Made by a program: the position numbers and the translations under genes. Positions 45,517 through 57,181 of a stretch of 64,000 nucleotides of DNA are shown one piece after another (position 1 is the stretch's first letter; the number at the start of each line of letters is the position of its first letter). This DNA is from Tupaia tana (Eukaryota; Chordata; Mammalia; Scandentia; Tupaiidae). Where the stretch lies: contig JAKSZU010000016.1 of NCBI GenBank assembly GCA_026018925.1, positions 29,664,877 to 29,728,876 of the forward strand. Direction: 5' to 3'. The notes beneath the pieces were generated by a model. The model saw only the letters and a program-made list of their open reading frames with translations, was not told the origin of the DNA and ran no database searches.

Positions 45517-46650
45517 TTCCAATCCTTCCATCTTAAAGAAAAGTTCTAGAATTAAAAAACAAAACTAACAAAAATATAAATAGAAAAAAATGCTAATGGC
45601 TATTTAAAATTGATATTTCACTTTATGATTATAAATATTCATGACTAATGTGTCAGTATTGATTACTTTGGCATTATTATTGAGAATACCATAACATGGA
45701 ACATGTTAGATAATACACAAACATACACCGATTAGCACATTCTGGTTTGTATTCTGAATGTTTCAAATAAAGAAGAGTATTTTTATGATATCAATGCTTC
45801 CTGAGTTCAGTTAGCAGAATATTAGTCTTAACCAAACAAAAAGTCCTAACCCTGAATTTTCCCAAAGGAATGTTTCTGCTTAGATAAGGTCAACTAGGTT
45901 TTAACTAATGTATGAACTATATGATTCCACTAGACATTTAACCTGCTTCTTCAGAAGTATCCACTTGATGCTGCCGAAATCAAGTAATATACTGCATATT
46001 TAATAGCCACACTGGAAATAAACCACTTCAAAAATAAATCTACTGAATTGTTTGGGAAATTTTTGCAACAATATACATTTTGGTGATTTTCAAGTTATAA
46101 AAATGTGTTTTAAAGAAATACACTGCACAAGTTTATTAGAGATATATTTTAGAGGAGTTCTCTGAATGGGTGTAATGTCATACACTTTGAATTTTCTTGC
46201 TCAGAGAAACTTTACATGAGTGGAAACTGCCAATTCAGTCTTAAAAACCTATCAGATTATTCATTTTCTGCCATAGATTTTAGAACTATTCTCTCTCAGT
46301 TATAATAGACAAATAATTTCAAGTTATTTAAATTTATTAGAATTGTTTTGTTACTTTTTATTAAATGTCTTCCTTAATCCTGAATCAACTGTAATAAGTA
46401 TAACTTTACTGTTTTGTCTTTGGGACAGGGAAATACTACCTAGTAAATGGGACATGTGACCCTCATGTCTTAATGACTACCACGGTTGATGTATAATGGT
46501 TTCATATTTTAATAGACTTTAGATAAATTGTTCGCTTTTAGTGCACCACTTAGTTATCATGATTAACCCTTTCGAACTTGACTAATCAGGAAATATTTAT
46601 TCCACTGCTATCATAAAAAATGGTCTATGACTCTTGAGGGATTTTTTAAT
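45517..46650. other. Unassigned AT-rich DNA
   Basis: No gene or repeat recognised. Confidence 0.45.
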
Positions 46651-46896
46651 TTTTTTTTTTTTTTTTTTTTTGAGGTTGTTGCCATAGGGCACATGTGCTT
46701 GCTGGAGATAGAGACAGAGAGAGGGAAAGTGGGAAACTACTCCCCAGAAGGGATGGCCACGCTATAATCCTATCTCCATTCTCTTGGAATCTTGGGCACA
46801 CATGACTGGAATGATTTTTCAAGCTACTGGATCTGGGACTCCATCTACGGTTGGCCAGGTGGGAATCCAGAACCTTAACCACTAACCTGCTGGCCT
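46651..46896 (-). mobile_element. SINE-A, older subfamily
   Basis: T20 tail complement; head ccttaaccactaacctgctg. Confidence 0.9.
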
Positions 46897-47508
46897 CAAC
46901 CATGTTTCAATTGTTGGACCAATTCCATTCACTTTATAAAAAGTAAATGTTTTTTAAACAATCACAGAATTTCTGACTTTCACGTGAGTTTCACAATAAT
47001 TTCTGTGGGACCAAAAAATGTGGAACTGTGACGATTTTACTCTGTGTATTTAGATTATAAAAAGATCAAAATAGAAACAGATATTTTGCCTAGCATAGAA
47101 AAGAAGGCCATGGGGATGTGATAGACTTCAGTTGGCAATTTCTAACTTGCTGCCATATTCTTAAGTAGACAGGAAAACAACACGAATGAACTGTGCTTTT
47201 AGATTCCATTCAATTCTGAACTGTGAGGTAGCTCACATGAGAGTGGACCAAATTGCTAAACATAATGTTCCTTACTGCTAATGTTAGATATATGAGACAT
47301 ATGAAGTATCATGGCATTTTTATTCATTTCTTTCCAAAACCAGAAGTGCACATCACTCCTCTGAAAGGTGCAGTAAACTTATTAGATCTCAACAGAGCAT
47401 TTTATAAAAATGGCCCAGTATCTGGTAGAACTAGCTGCTAGAGTTTTGCAGAGCACACTGGAAAGAAGCAAGTTTTCTTAGAAACCACTTGGTAAGAGTT
47501 TGTATTCT
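46897..47508. other. Unassigned DNA
   Basis: Nothing recognised. Confidence 0.4.
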
Positions 47509-47720
47509 GAGGTGCGGTCACAGAGGTGCGGGCAGGAGGGGTGCTGCTACATGAAGCTGGAGATCAAGTGGGAAGGCTCTGGCTTCGTGTCCTGGGTTTG
47601 TCTCCATTCCCTGATACATCTGTGACCCTGGCTGGATGCAGAGCTTAGGGGAGGACTGTGACATAAAGACCCTTTTGGAATGTCCCTTCCATCTGGAAAT
47701 AAACTTTAAAAATAAAGACT
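47509..47720 (+). mobile_element. SINE-B
   Basis: gaggtgcggtcacagaggtg, gggaaggctctggcttcgtg, ccctgatacatctgtgaccc, then tctggaaataaactttaaaa. The head is degraded. Confidence 0.6.
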
Positions 47721-49349
47721 TTATATTTTGAGAAAGTTCAAGCAAAGATGAATGCCCAAGGAAATATCAATTGCTATATTGACTGAGGTGAGAAAAGAAT
47801 GACACAGAGTTTACAAAATAGGATCAGCAAAACATATTCAGTGCTTGAAAGGAAGGGTAACTGACTTCTCACTTGGATAATAAAGGACATGGTAGCTCTG
47901 TTCATTCTGGGGGAGCTGGGGCAGGTGTGGTTTGGGAGTACTGAGTGAAGATGAGGTCAGTCTGAAATATAATAAGTATGTTTGAGAAATGCGAGGCCAA
48001 GCAGAGGAGACGTTCAGTATGAGTCTAGATCTCAGGAAAGAGATCCACAAAGAGACAATAATGCCTGAGTTCTTAGCATAGAACAGAAGCTACATAATGA
48101 TGAGCTCTGCAAGGGAATTCCAGGGATGGCAAAGGGAAAGCTCAAGTGATAGTGTCGGTAGTCACATGAGAGGTAAGATTGAATGTGGAACAAAACAGGG
48201 CAAAAAAAAAGAAGTCAAATAAAAATTAGTTGGAGTAGATCAGGGCATCACATCCTGCAGATTGCAAATTCTTACAACCTGGATTGAAACAGGCTAGAAA
48301 ATACCAATAGACGGAATTAGTGCATTGAATGCTATTGGCAAAACAATTTCTATGCATCGGTGGGGTCAGTCACCAGGTAACACTGGTGAAAGAGTGATTT
48401 GCCGAAGGCAAGTTTTCATGGTAGGGTGTTAACCATAACACAGTTAAATTTAATTAGATTGTATTACTTATCTTAGTGTGGTCCTGTCTGGGCCATGTGC
48501 TTTAGTTTGGGTTTTAGAAAGGGATACAAATGATTAGACTTCAAAGTTTCTATAATCAAAAAATTGGTAATCTACTTGGAATATATACAATTGCATTTTA
48601 AGCTTTATATTAGAAACTGTCTGTCCCATATGGAGAAAATTGTGATTTGATAGAGACAATGAATGTACATGCCTACAATACATAATCACTTACCCATTTA
48701 TGGCGTTCAATTTGGCAGGGAAAACGTGTGCCTATCATTTCACGGGAGAAATTTATAACACAGCTAATGTTTGTTAGGGTAACTAAGCAAATGTTTGTTG
48801 GGTAACTAAGTAAATGAATATGAAGTGCACTATCACGTGTCTTAAATACCCCAGGCAAGAGACATGTATAAACTGTAAATACCTAACATCACATCCACCA
48901 GTGCACTGTGAAAGTGACGATGATGCTGGTTTAAACTGGCAGTTTTCTGTCCTCTCGGGACCTTACTTTTAGTTGTTGCTTGTAAGTGTTCTCAACTTAG
49001 AATCTTTAGCAATTGATGTATAAGAAAGTTTAGCCCTCTCATCCCACAGATGCTCTGTAAAATGCTCATTAGCATAGCTTCTGTCTTTTACTATTGTTAG
49101 GCAGGGAGAATTAAATGACTTGCTATTTTGGCACTTCAGCTAAGGACTACAGTATAGCATTTCATTGCAAAATGCAGAATTTCTTTTTAAGCCGTTGGTG
49201 AGAGTCCTTTCCAGGGCAGAGTTATTTGTCCCAAACCATGGTTTCTGTACTTATCAGAATTTATGTAATTCTTCTGTTTTAGATCTAGGAACAAAACCAA
49301 AGAGGATGATAGGTGGGAAAGATTAGATTTGAACTCTGAAAATATTCTT
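47721..49349. other. Unassigned DNA
   Basis: No gene or repeat recognised. The far end of the HSP90 retrocopy and its poly(T) could extend somewhat left of 49350, for example toward the T-rich stretch at 49180-49190. Confidence 0.45.
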
Positions 49350-49870
49350 GTATTTTTTTCTCTAAAATAATTAATCACTTCAATGTTTTTCTTTACTAGT
49401 TCACTGTGTTTGTTATGTTTTAAATCAGAATGTGACCTAGACATCACATTTCTATTCACAAACCTTGCCCTGAGTTACCTTTCCAATGGCTTTATAATAC
49501 ATATATGTAGGCACAGGATTTTGTTACTCTAAACAATACTTTTCTTTGGAAAAGAAGCCCTGTGGAGTCCAACATCCATCAAGCTGGTTCAATTTAAGTA
49601 CTTATTTCTAGAAGACTAGTACATGCAGAATTGGTAACTAGAGGAGAACAAACATTAAAAAAGTAGCTTCTAGAAGATGGAACATAATTTTTAACAAATA
49701 TTTTTCTATTAAACATCAAGGTATATCTCAGGACACTAAAGATTTGATTACCACAAAATCTAGCTTGATAGCATAATACTTTGGACCACAAAGTTAACAT
49801 TAGGTAATATGTTTCTAACAATGAAAGTTAACTTGATCTGTTAAAATAAACCAATGTAAAACTGTCTAAC
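49350..49870 (-). pseudogene. HSP90AA1 (pseudogene): HSP90AA1 processed pseudogene, distal 3' UTR part
   Basis: Read on the minus strand, this matches the distal 3' untranslated region of HSP90AA1 mRNA, the stress-inducible cytosolic Hsp90 alpha, as I remember it. Plus-strand blocks that agree include 'aaacaatacttttctttgga', 'gactagtacatgcagaattg', 'ggaccacaaagttaacatta', 'aaaataaaccaatgtaaaac' and 'aatcagaatgtgacctagac'. The next part of the same transcript lies to the right in the opposite orientation. Together they form a retrocopy on the minus strand whose 5' portion is inverted. The left end and poly(A) position are uncertain. Confidence 0.75.
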
Positions 49871-50658
49871 AGCTGAAGGGAACTGAAAGGAAGGCTCTAG
49901 TGTCAGTCACTAAACAGGCCTTGGAAATTTCAGAAGATGAAAATAAAAATAAACAGCAAGAGGAAAAAAAAAAAACAATCTTTGAAAAGCTCTGCAAATT
50001 CATGAAAGACATCTTGGGGAAAAAGTCAAAGGTGGTCACGTCAAACCAATTAGTGACATCCCCATTCTATATTGTCACAAGCACATAGGACTCAACAACA
50101 AACATGGAAAGAATCATAATGGGGAAGTCCCAGAAACAACTCCACAATGGGTTACACAGCAACAAAGAAACACCTAGAGATCATCCGTGACCATTCCAAT
50201 ATTGAAGACCTTCAGGCAGAGGGCAGAGAATGATCAGAATGACATATCTGTGATAGAGCTGGCCATATGGCATTAGGAAATGTTCCTGTTTTCTGGCTTT
50301 AGTCTGGAAAACTCCCAGATGCATGTTAACAGGATTGACAAGATGATCAGAGTTGGTTTGGGTATGGATGAATTTGACCCCACTGCCGATGACACAGAAG
50401 CCAAGGGAAGAAATGCTGTTCCTTAAATCAGAAAAAGACACGGCGCATGTGGAAAAAGTAGACTGGCTTATACCAGTGTTCAACACTTTATCTCCATTCC
50501 ATCTAAATATATTTTCAAACATTTAAAAAAAATTTTGTTAAAATTATCTATGGCATGACAGTAACTAAAGAAGGAAAAGATAAAGTTTCTTTCTACTTCA
50601 AAATGTAATACTAGGAACACTTTAGACACTAAAATAGAGGCAGCAAAGCTTTCCAGGT
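49866..50658 (+). pseudogene. HSP90AA1 (pseudogene): HSP90AA1 processed pseudogene, C-terminal coding part and proximal 3' UTR (inverted segment)
   Basis: Intronless remnant of the last roughly 195 codons of Hsp90 alpha. Translated stretches include [33 protein letters not shown] and DPTADDTEA. The sequence favours the alpha over the beta isoform (KDIL, LVTSP, DPTADD). The dimerisation domain is ruined: a stop follows IVTST, several frameshifts occur, the terminal MEEVD co-chaperone motif reads VEKVD, and the stop codon is lost (tgg). Coding sequence ends near 50455 and the proximal 3' UTR continues ('ggcatgacagtaactaaaga', 'ctttagacactaaaatagag'). No promoter or splice signal is seen and no product is expected. 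Confidence 0.9.
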
Positions 50659-50667
50659 TGTACATCT

Positions 50668-50925
50668 TTTTTTTTTTTTTTTTTTCTTTTGTAATAGGGT
50701 GCATGCGTTCGCCGGAAAGACAGAGACAGAGAGAGAGAAAGCGAGAAATCACCCCCCAGGGGAGATGGCCACAGTGCAATCCCTTCTCCTTCATTCTCCT
50801 CTCGGGATCCTGGGGATACACACATACACGCCCAGGGTGAGTTTAAGTCACCAGGTCCAGGACTCAAAACACGGTTGACTACGTGAGAGTCCAGCAACAT
50901 AGCCATTATGCCAACTGCTGGTCCC
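50668..50925 (-). mobile_element. SINE-A inserted at the edge of the HSP90 pseudogene
   Basis: TSD tgtacatct (50659-50667 and 50926-50934). Younger than the retrocopy. Core slightly decayed. Confidence 0.95.
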
Positions 50926-50934
50926 TGTACATCT

Positions 50935-51339
50935 GCTTTTTATTTGAACACTCATGTAATTTAAAGACAGGTCAAAGGAGGGCATTGTCAGGTCCAGTTT
51001 TCCTGGACTCTGAGTTAACTTTATTATACAGATAGTGACTTATCTTGCAGTTTGCTACATAGGAAATAGCATATTAAAGATTTCATTATTTACTTATTTA
51101 GGCAAAATTTGAGTAGTTGATAAGCTGTATCTTCACACCCTCTCTATCTCTGTATTTCTACAACATAGCATAAACTTTCTAATATCTCCATTTCTCGCAA
51201 ATAGATAGAATTCCACATACATCATTACAGGGAAAACAAAAGTAACATGAAGTAAGCAAACAAAACCAAAACTATTTCTAAGATTACTACTGTGGACAAA
51301 AGATGTTTTATGCCGTAAGGTTTAAGCGTATTCATTTCT
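50935..51339. other. Unassigned DNA
   Basis: Nothing recognised beyond the right edge of the retrocopy. Confidence 0.4.
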
Positions 51340-51527
51340 TTCATGATTGAGAGAGAAAAAGTAGCAGAACAGCTCTTGCATCAGGGTCTTGACATTCTCT
51401 CTCCACCCCTCGCCCTCAGTCAGTTCTGGATCGTGGGCACATGTGTGCCCCACATACTCAGGAAGGTCTCCGGAATTGGAAAAGGCCACTCCCTATGTGG
51501 GATGACCTCATAAAATGACTTTTTTTT
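51340..51527 (-). mobile_element. SINE-B, hit by a SINE-A
   Basis: gattgagagagaaaaagtag, ggatcgtgggcacatgtgtg, actcaggaaggtctccggaa, ctatgtgggatgacctcata: SINE-B in antisense. The SINE-A at 51528 inserted in its head region. Confidence 0.65.
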
Positions 51528-51790
51528 TTTTTTTTTTGGAGAGGTTTTTCGCTATAGGGCGCGTGCGCTCGCCAGACAGACAGAGAGAGACATAGAGACA
51601 GAAAGCGAGAAATCACCCCCCAGGGGGGATGGTCACGCCGCAATCCCTTCTCCTCCATTCTCCTCTCAGGATCTTGGGCATGCACGCACACGCGCCCGGC
51701 GTGAGTTGTAAGCCACCGGGTCCGAGACGCGAACCACGGTCGACTACGTGAGAGTCCAGCGACATAGCCATTACGCTAACTGCTGGTTCC
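51528..51790 (-). mobile_element. SINE-A, young, gggaacc subfamily
   Basis: TSD of up to 19 bp, cataaaatgac plus T8 (51509-51527 and 51791-51809). Head gggaacc and B box ggttcgcgtctcgg. CpGs nearly intact. Confidence 0.97.
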
Positions 51791-51809
51791 CATAAAATGA
51801 CTTTTTTTT

Positions 51810-52349
51810 ATGCCTTTTCACCATCTGACCCTTTATAACTTTGATAGAATGGTAAGTTGGTGTATGGTTAATTAATTTTTATTTTCCTACTGATTGAGTC
51901 AAAACGCGGACACAATGTGCGTAAATAAACATGTCAATACCACACTGTGGAAAGCCGTCATAAAGAGCTATGTGCAACTTTCCAAGAACTTGGTGTTGCA
52001 CCCTAGAAGCAATGGGAAGTCACTGAAAGCATTTTAAGCAGGAGTGTGACATAATTACATATGTAATAAAATCTGTCAGCAACATTTAAAATAGATGGAA
52101 GTGGTGAGAATGACTTCAATAACATTCCCCTGAAAATATTTTACCTTGCTTGGTTGAAAATGTATTTAAAGTAGTTTACAGGGAAACATAATTTGACAAT
52201 ATAAAATTTAATATTCTGGGGAAGAGTAAAAAATAAGAATACAAACACCAAAGAAAACCAGGAGTCAAATTAATATACAAAATGACACTTTGGTGTCACA
52301 TAATAATGGTAAAACTAAACTAAAATTTTTTTTAAGTTTTTAAATTTTA
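51810..52349. other. Unassigned DNA
   Basis: 52005-52075 (gcaatgggaagtcactgaaa + gcattttaagcaggagtgtg) has the look of an old interspersed repeat that I cannot name with confidence. Confidence 0.4.
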
Positions 52350-52584
52350 TTTATTTATTTTTTGTTCTGTTTTGCTACAGGGCATAGGCATTCACTGGAG
52401 AAACAGAGAGAAGGAAAGTGAGAAATCAGTACCCAGGTAGATGGCCACATCACAGTCCCTTCTCTTATATCTCCTTGGGATTTGGGGTGTATATGCATAT
52501 GTTCCTGGTATCGGGTCTGGGACTCAAGCCACAGTCAGCCATGTGGAAGTCCAGCACCTTAGCCACCACGCCAGCTGCTGGTCC
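52350..52584 (-). mobile_element. SINE-A, older subfamily
   Basis: T/A-rich tail complement, core with a short deletion (gttcctggtatcgggtctgg), head ccttagccaccacgccagct + gctggtcc. Confidence 0.9.
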
Positions 52585-52689
52585 TGTGAAATTTAGTTTT
52601 AAGCTTCTCAAACAATGTGAAATAGAAAGTAGAGTCACAAGGCCATTTTCTATGGCACAGCTGTCATGCAATGTCCTGCAATACTGAAG

Positions 52690-52850
52690 CTACAGAGGAA
52701 GGTCCCAGGTCTGTGCACCCTGGGCATGCATGCCTGGATCTTGGCTAGCCAAGGCTGGGGATGGATTGTGATATGAAGATTCTGTTGGAAATCCCTCTTT
52801 ATCTGACTCTGTCTCCTCTGATGGAAGAAATAATACATTTAAAATAGAAA
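52690..52850 (+). mobile_element. SINE-B, 3' half
   Basis: ctacagaggaaggtcccagg, ccctgggcatgcatgcctgg, attctgttggaaatccctct, ctctgatggaagaaataata. Confidence 0.6.
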
Positions 52851-53109
52851 GCAGAGACAGTAACACATGGCATCCTGTCCATGAAACTAAAATTTAAAAG
52901 TTTAGGAGAAGTATAGCTCTTTGACATAAGAAACTAGAGGAAAATTGATCCTTATAGATTCAGAGAAGTCCCAGGTTGGTATACTAAAGAACTTTTTCAA
53001 TGCAAATATTTATCATTTATACTTGGTGGGTTGGTCACATCAGATCCAGCTTCCTTTGCACAGTGCCTAACCTTTGAGATACTGGGCCAGTCCTAAAAAT
53101 AATTTCTTA

Positions 53110-53300
53110 ACAAATGTTGATAGAATCAGTCTTGCTTAATACAGTAAAGTTGCCTACCTAAAACATGATGAGTGGCACATCTAATGTTGAAACTCAAGCA
53201 TTTCCATTAGAATAGGAAATAAGAACAATGATTTCCATTACCATTGTTTCTCAACATTTTCTTAGAGATAATAATTAAAAATAAACAGTATATGTTTTTA
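53110..53300 (+). mobile_element. L1 reverse-transcriptase-region fragment
   Basis: 'ttgaaactcaagcatttcca' and 'accattgtttctcaacattt' recall the L1 ORF2 segment just upstream of its catalytic site. Very decayed. It lies upstream of endonuclease-region sequence, so it belongs to a different copy from the L1 at 53330. Confidence 0.4.
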
Positions 53301-53643
53301 GAAGACAAACTTGATAACATACACACACAATCCACAAGGTAGGAAAAGAGAAATAATAAAACAATGGATAGGAAACAAGAAGAAATATGGTAGAATTAAA
53401 ATGAATATATGAATAACTACATTAAAAGTAAGTACACTAACTACATTAAAACTAAGTTCTCCAATGAAGATGTAGAGGATATAAAACTATATACAAAAAT
53501 AAGACCCAACAAAATGTAGTCTATGGTTCACTTGATATAAAAATACTAGATTAAAATAAAAGAATGACAAAGGTACATTATATAAATAAATATAAAGTAC
53601 ATGAAAATCATGAAGTATATGAAAGCAATAAAAGATAAAATTA

Positions 53644-53883
53644 GGGGTCAGACGGTGGCAGGATAAAGTGCTAGACTCCCACATGGCCAATCACGGTTTG
53701 AGTCTTGAACCTGGCACCTTGAAAATCATGCCAGGCACATGTATGCGTATGTGTGCACAATTCCAACAGGAGAAAGGAGGAGAAGAATTATGGTGTGGCC
53801 ATTTCCTCTGGGGAGAAGGGGTTGGTTTCTCACCTTTCTCTTTCTCTCTAGGTGTTCATGGACCCTAAGACCAAAAAAAAAAA

Positions 53884-53885
<2 letters not shown>
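53644..53885 (+). mobile_element. SINE-A, older
   Basis: Head ggggtcagacggtggcagga, B box ggtttgagtcttg, tail A12 leading into the microsatellite at 53886. Confidence 0.9.
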
Positions 53886-53918
<33 letters not shown>

Positions 53919-54010
53919 TATGTGTGTGTGTTTATTTATATATATGATATATATCATATATATTATGTTATATATTGTATATTTATATATTGTACATATC
54001 ATTTTAAAAT
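53886..54010. repeat. (TA)n(CA)n(TG)n(TA)n microsatellite at a SINE tail
   Basis: Starts at the end of the SINE A tail. The TA, CA and TG parts form an imperfect inverted repeat. Confidence 0.92.
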
Positions 54011-54597
54011 ATATATTTAAATACATAAAGATAAATTTATATCTAAGTATATTTCAAGACAAGAAGTATTAACAGAGATAATGGAGGAATTTCATACTGC
54101 TTTAAGAATGAACTCAACAAGAAAGCACATGTGTATGCGCCTAGTAACAGTGCCTCAACAGAATATGAGCAAAACTGACAGAATGAAAGAGAGAACTGAA
54201 ACAAATTCAAAGTTAGAGTCAGAGATTTTGACTCTTCTCCCAGAAATGAATTGAACAAGTAGACAAGAAATCAATAAGGATATAGAAGATCTGACTTCAG
54301 AATGTTATACCCAGCAACTGCAGAATGCATTTTCTTTTCAAATATACATGTGAACATTCAGGTATACCATATCCTGGTATACCATGAAACAAGCATAAAT
54401 AAATTTTAAGACTAAGAATAAAAATATAGAAATATAATTACAATGTGAGGAATAAAAGGGGACTGTCCTCTAGGACACAAATCCTCCAGGTTTACAATAA
54501 GAAAACACTGTCTTCAATTCAACAGCAGCAATACAGTAGATAAAAAAAAGAAAAATTTCTTAGAAAAGTGAGTTTACCAAAACTGACACCACAAAAT

Positions 54598-54632
54598 CAA
54601 ACAAACAAACAAACAAACAAACAAACAAAAAA
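54598..54632. repeat. (CAAA)n microsatellite
   Basis: About eight uninterrupted caaa units. Confidence 0.93.
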
Positions 54633-55228
54633 AACAGAACAGCTGAAAGCTGTCTGTTACAGTGCTTCATAATAATATATCTTCCTACAAAGAGAAGTCA
54701 AGATTTGGATTATAAGGAATGAATAACATGCACTTTTACACAAACTTTTCAAGATAGAGGGAAGACAGGACAGTTTTCTTTTACGATGATCTCTGTAACA
54801 ACAGACTAAATGTAATAACAAAATCTGGCATAAATGTTACAAAAAAATACAATGCAAAAACTTTTATAAACAAGAATATACCCAACCTACTCATCCGCAA
54901 TTTAATTCCCTGGAATTTACCAAAGAGAAATGAAAACCTATATCCCCCAAAGAATTGTCTTGATGTTTGTAATTTACAATAGGCAGATATTATTTAAAAT
55001 AAGAATATGTTTAACAGATAAATGGATGGATAAAGATATTTTGGTGATAGAAACAAACCAATGGTACATTTAAGTGCCTAGATCTTATGTGTATTACATT
55101 TAGTGAAAGGAGATAGATATAAACAATTTAGTTCTGCTAAAATTCTAGGACAGGAAGAATTAATCTATGCTGAAAGAACTCAGTTCAATAATAGCAAAGA
55201 TAGGATACGGAAATTGGATCCTAAGGTA

Positions 55229-56476
55229 CTGGGTTGTCGGTAAAGTCATGAAGTATTTGCTCTATGTTTTTCAAAGGTCATTTATTTATATAAAGAACAA
55301 AAATCAATGATATATTGCCCGTTTTGTTCGCTAACCTTTTGCCATCTTTCAGGGAGTTTCGTAATTCCTCATTCGTAGAAGGACCTGTCTTTATCGGTGA
55401 AAAACTGTCCAAGGTGCTGATTTACAGCCTCATCTGAGTTGAACCTTATACCACACAAGAAGTTTTGAAGAGAATGAATCAAGGGGAAGTCTGATGGTGC
55501 AAGTTCAGCCAAGTATGGTGGGTGTGGCAACACGTCCCATCCAAGCTCCAATAGTTTTTGACGGGTGATCAAACTTGTGTGTGGTCTCATGTTGTCATGA
55601 TGAAACCCAACTGCTTTACGATCAATGAGCTCTAGACATTCCTGGATGATAGATTCATTCTAACTGTCCATTTGCCAACAGTACACATTCAAATTGATTG
55701 GTTCCTTGGTAGGAGTCTGAGCAACACAACGCCTTTTAAATCTCACCACACTGAGAACATACCTTTCTTCTGATGAATGCCTGCCTTTGATGTTGTTTGA
55801 GGTGAATCATCACATCAGGACCAAGACCACTTGGACACCACTTTGTTGTAAACAATATGCTTCCCATGGTGTTATCATTTGCTACAAAAAAGGGTCATTT
55901 TCCTCATGTTTAATGAGCTATCACAGATGTTTACATGTACTGTCACATGAAGTTGAGTTCATGAGGAATCCAAATATTGAGCTTGCTTACGTATTTCAGT
56001 TTGTTCAGGTGGTTGTGAACACTTGAATAATGATGTTTAGTGTTTCTGCAATCTCTCGTGTCGCATATTGTGGGTTTGACTTGATCAGTGCCTTTATTTT
56101 GTCACCACTAACCTCGGTGAGCCTCCCAGACCAAGAAGCATCAATGAGATCAAAATCACCAGCATGGAATTTCGTGGACCCTTGTGGGCACCAACTCCTT
56201 TGTAGAGCATTGTCACTGTGAACTGCATGCAACTTTTCACCAGCTTGATGCATTCTTCCCTTAATGAAAGTAATCAAGTGTGGTGAAAGTGGTGCACAGT
56301 TTGGTCGTCTTCCATCTTCAACTTGTTGTAAAAGCTCCAAAACTCAACCAAATCCCTCCTTCCCTTTTTTTTTCTTTACAGTGAAGCTAGAATAGATGCA
56401 AATGACTCTAGTACTTCCAAAAATGAACCAGCGCCATCTGTTGCAAAAATGCATCATGACTTTTCCAACAACCCAA
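55229..56476 (-). mobile_element. Near full-length mariner (Tc1/mariner) transposon, inactive
   Basis: About 1248 bp, flanked by TA (55227-55228 and 56477-56478). Left end ctgggttgtcggtaaagtca; right end, read inverted, ttgggttgttggaaaagtca: terminal inverted repeats of about 28 bp. It contains a damaged transposase on the minus strand. The ends are shared with the five short MITEs in this window. It resembles mammalian mariners of the Hsmar2 type; subfamily not assigned. Confidence 0.95.
55369..56340 (-). pseudogene. Mariner transposase, multiply broken
   Basis: N-terminal DNA-binding half is readable at 56340-56030, with SGRLTEV and NPQYATREIAETLNI typical of the paired helix-turn-helix region and linker. 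The catalytic half has the second aspartate in a DLKG motif near 55734-55752, preceded by a tryptophan-to-stop change. The third aspartate lies in FHHDNMRPH near 55590-55608, followed by LELGWDVLPHPPY. More stops lie between these and at the FYE site (tga at 55369), and the region around 55800-56005 is frame-shifted; the first catalytic aspartate cannot be placed with confidence. Would encode the cut-and-paste enzyme for itself and the MITEs, but is dead. Confidence 0.92.
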
Positions 56477-56689
56477 TACAAAGGAAATTTACTGAGGAAA
56501 AGGAAGAATCAGCGTGGTTGTTACACAGATATGTAGATTTCCCAGCAGCCATTGAACTGTATACTTAAACCTATGTCCATTATTTTACATTTTGCATTTA
56601 CATATAGTCTATGTATACTAAAAGTTGTGGAAAATAGAGAAAAGAGGATAGTTACAAAAGACGGATGATTGGAATAATAGCATGAATTT

Positions 56690-56938
56690 TTAAAATTGCT
56701 AGAGGGAGCATGTGTTCACTGGAGACGCACACACACAGAGAAGGAAAGTGAGAAAGCACACCCTGTGATGGATGATCATGCCACAATCCCGTCTCCATTT
56801 TTGCTTTTAGGATTTTGGGCATGAACACACATGCACCTGGCGTTTTTTGAACCACTGGGTCTGGGATTCACACTACGCAGTTGGCCATGTGACACAGTTG
56901 GCCAGCCACGTTAATCTCCATGCCACTGGCTGACCTCA
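56690..56938 (-). mobile_element. SINE-A, old, without T tail
   Basis: Purine block, core and a head with a duplicated ggccatgtgacacagttggc segment. Heavily diverged. Confidence 0.82.
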
Positions 56939-57181
56939 GCAAAGATGTTCAATATAATAAAATAAGCCAGAAGAATATGAAATATAAGATTAAAACAAAA
57001 AAATCATATTCTAAACAAGTATGCAGATGTATATTATTTCTGTAAAATATTATTAATGTCCAATCTGTGATATTTTCATAAAAATACAAAACTAAAATGT
57101 TAGAGAAAAATATTATTATGTCAGGGAAAGGTGATCTGAGTCTTGTTTCCTTAGAGCTTTGTTTTCTAGTAGCAAGTCTTG

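Larger units (their letters stand above)
53330..56650 (+). mobile_element. Old L1 (L1ME-like), interrupted by SINE, microsatellite and mariner
   Basis: ORF2 endonuclease region ('aagacccaacaaaatgtagt', 'agataatggaggaatttcat', 'ctgacttcagaatgttatac'), then the ORF2 end ('cctggaatttaccaaagaga', 'acatttagtgaaaggagata', 'gctaaaattctaggacagga'). After the mariner the 3' UTR resumes ('ggttgttacacagatatgta', 'ccattgaactgtatacttaa'). Parts of the middle are missing. The continuity of L1 on both sides dates the mariner insertion as later than the L1. Confidence 0.75.

Noticed and set aside
49900-50088. A small Lys/Glu-rich protein gene
   Set aside because: It is part of the decayed Hsp90 alpha C-terminal coding sequence; frameshifts and a lost stop codon show that it is a pseudogene.
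55229-56476. Intact, active mariner
   Set aside because: Several stop codons (including tga at 55369 and in the WWD-like motif near 55750) and at least one frame change in the transposase.
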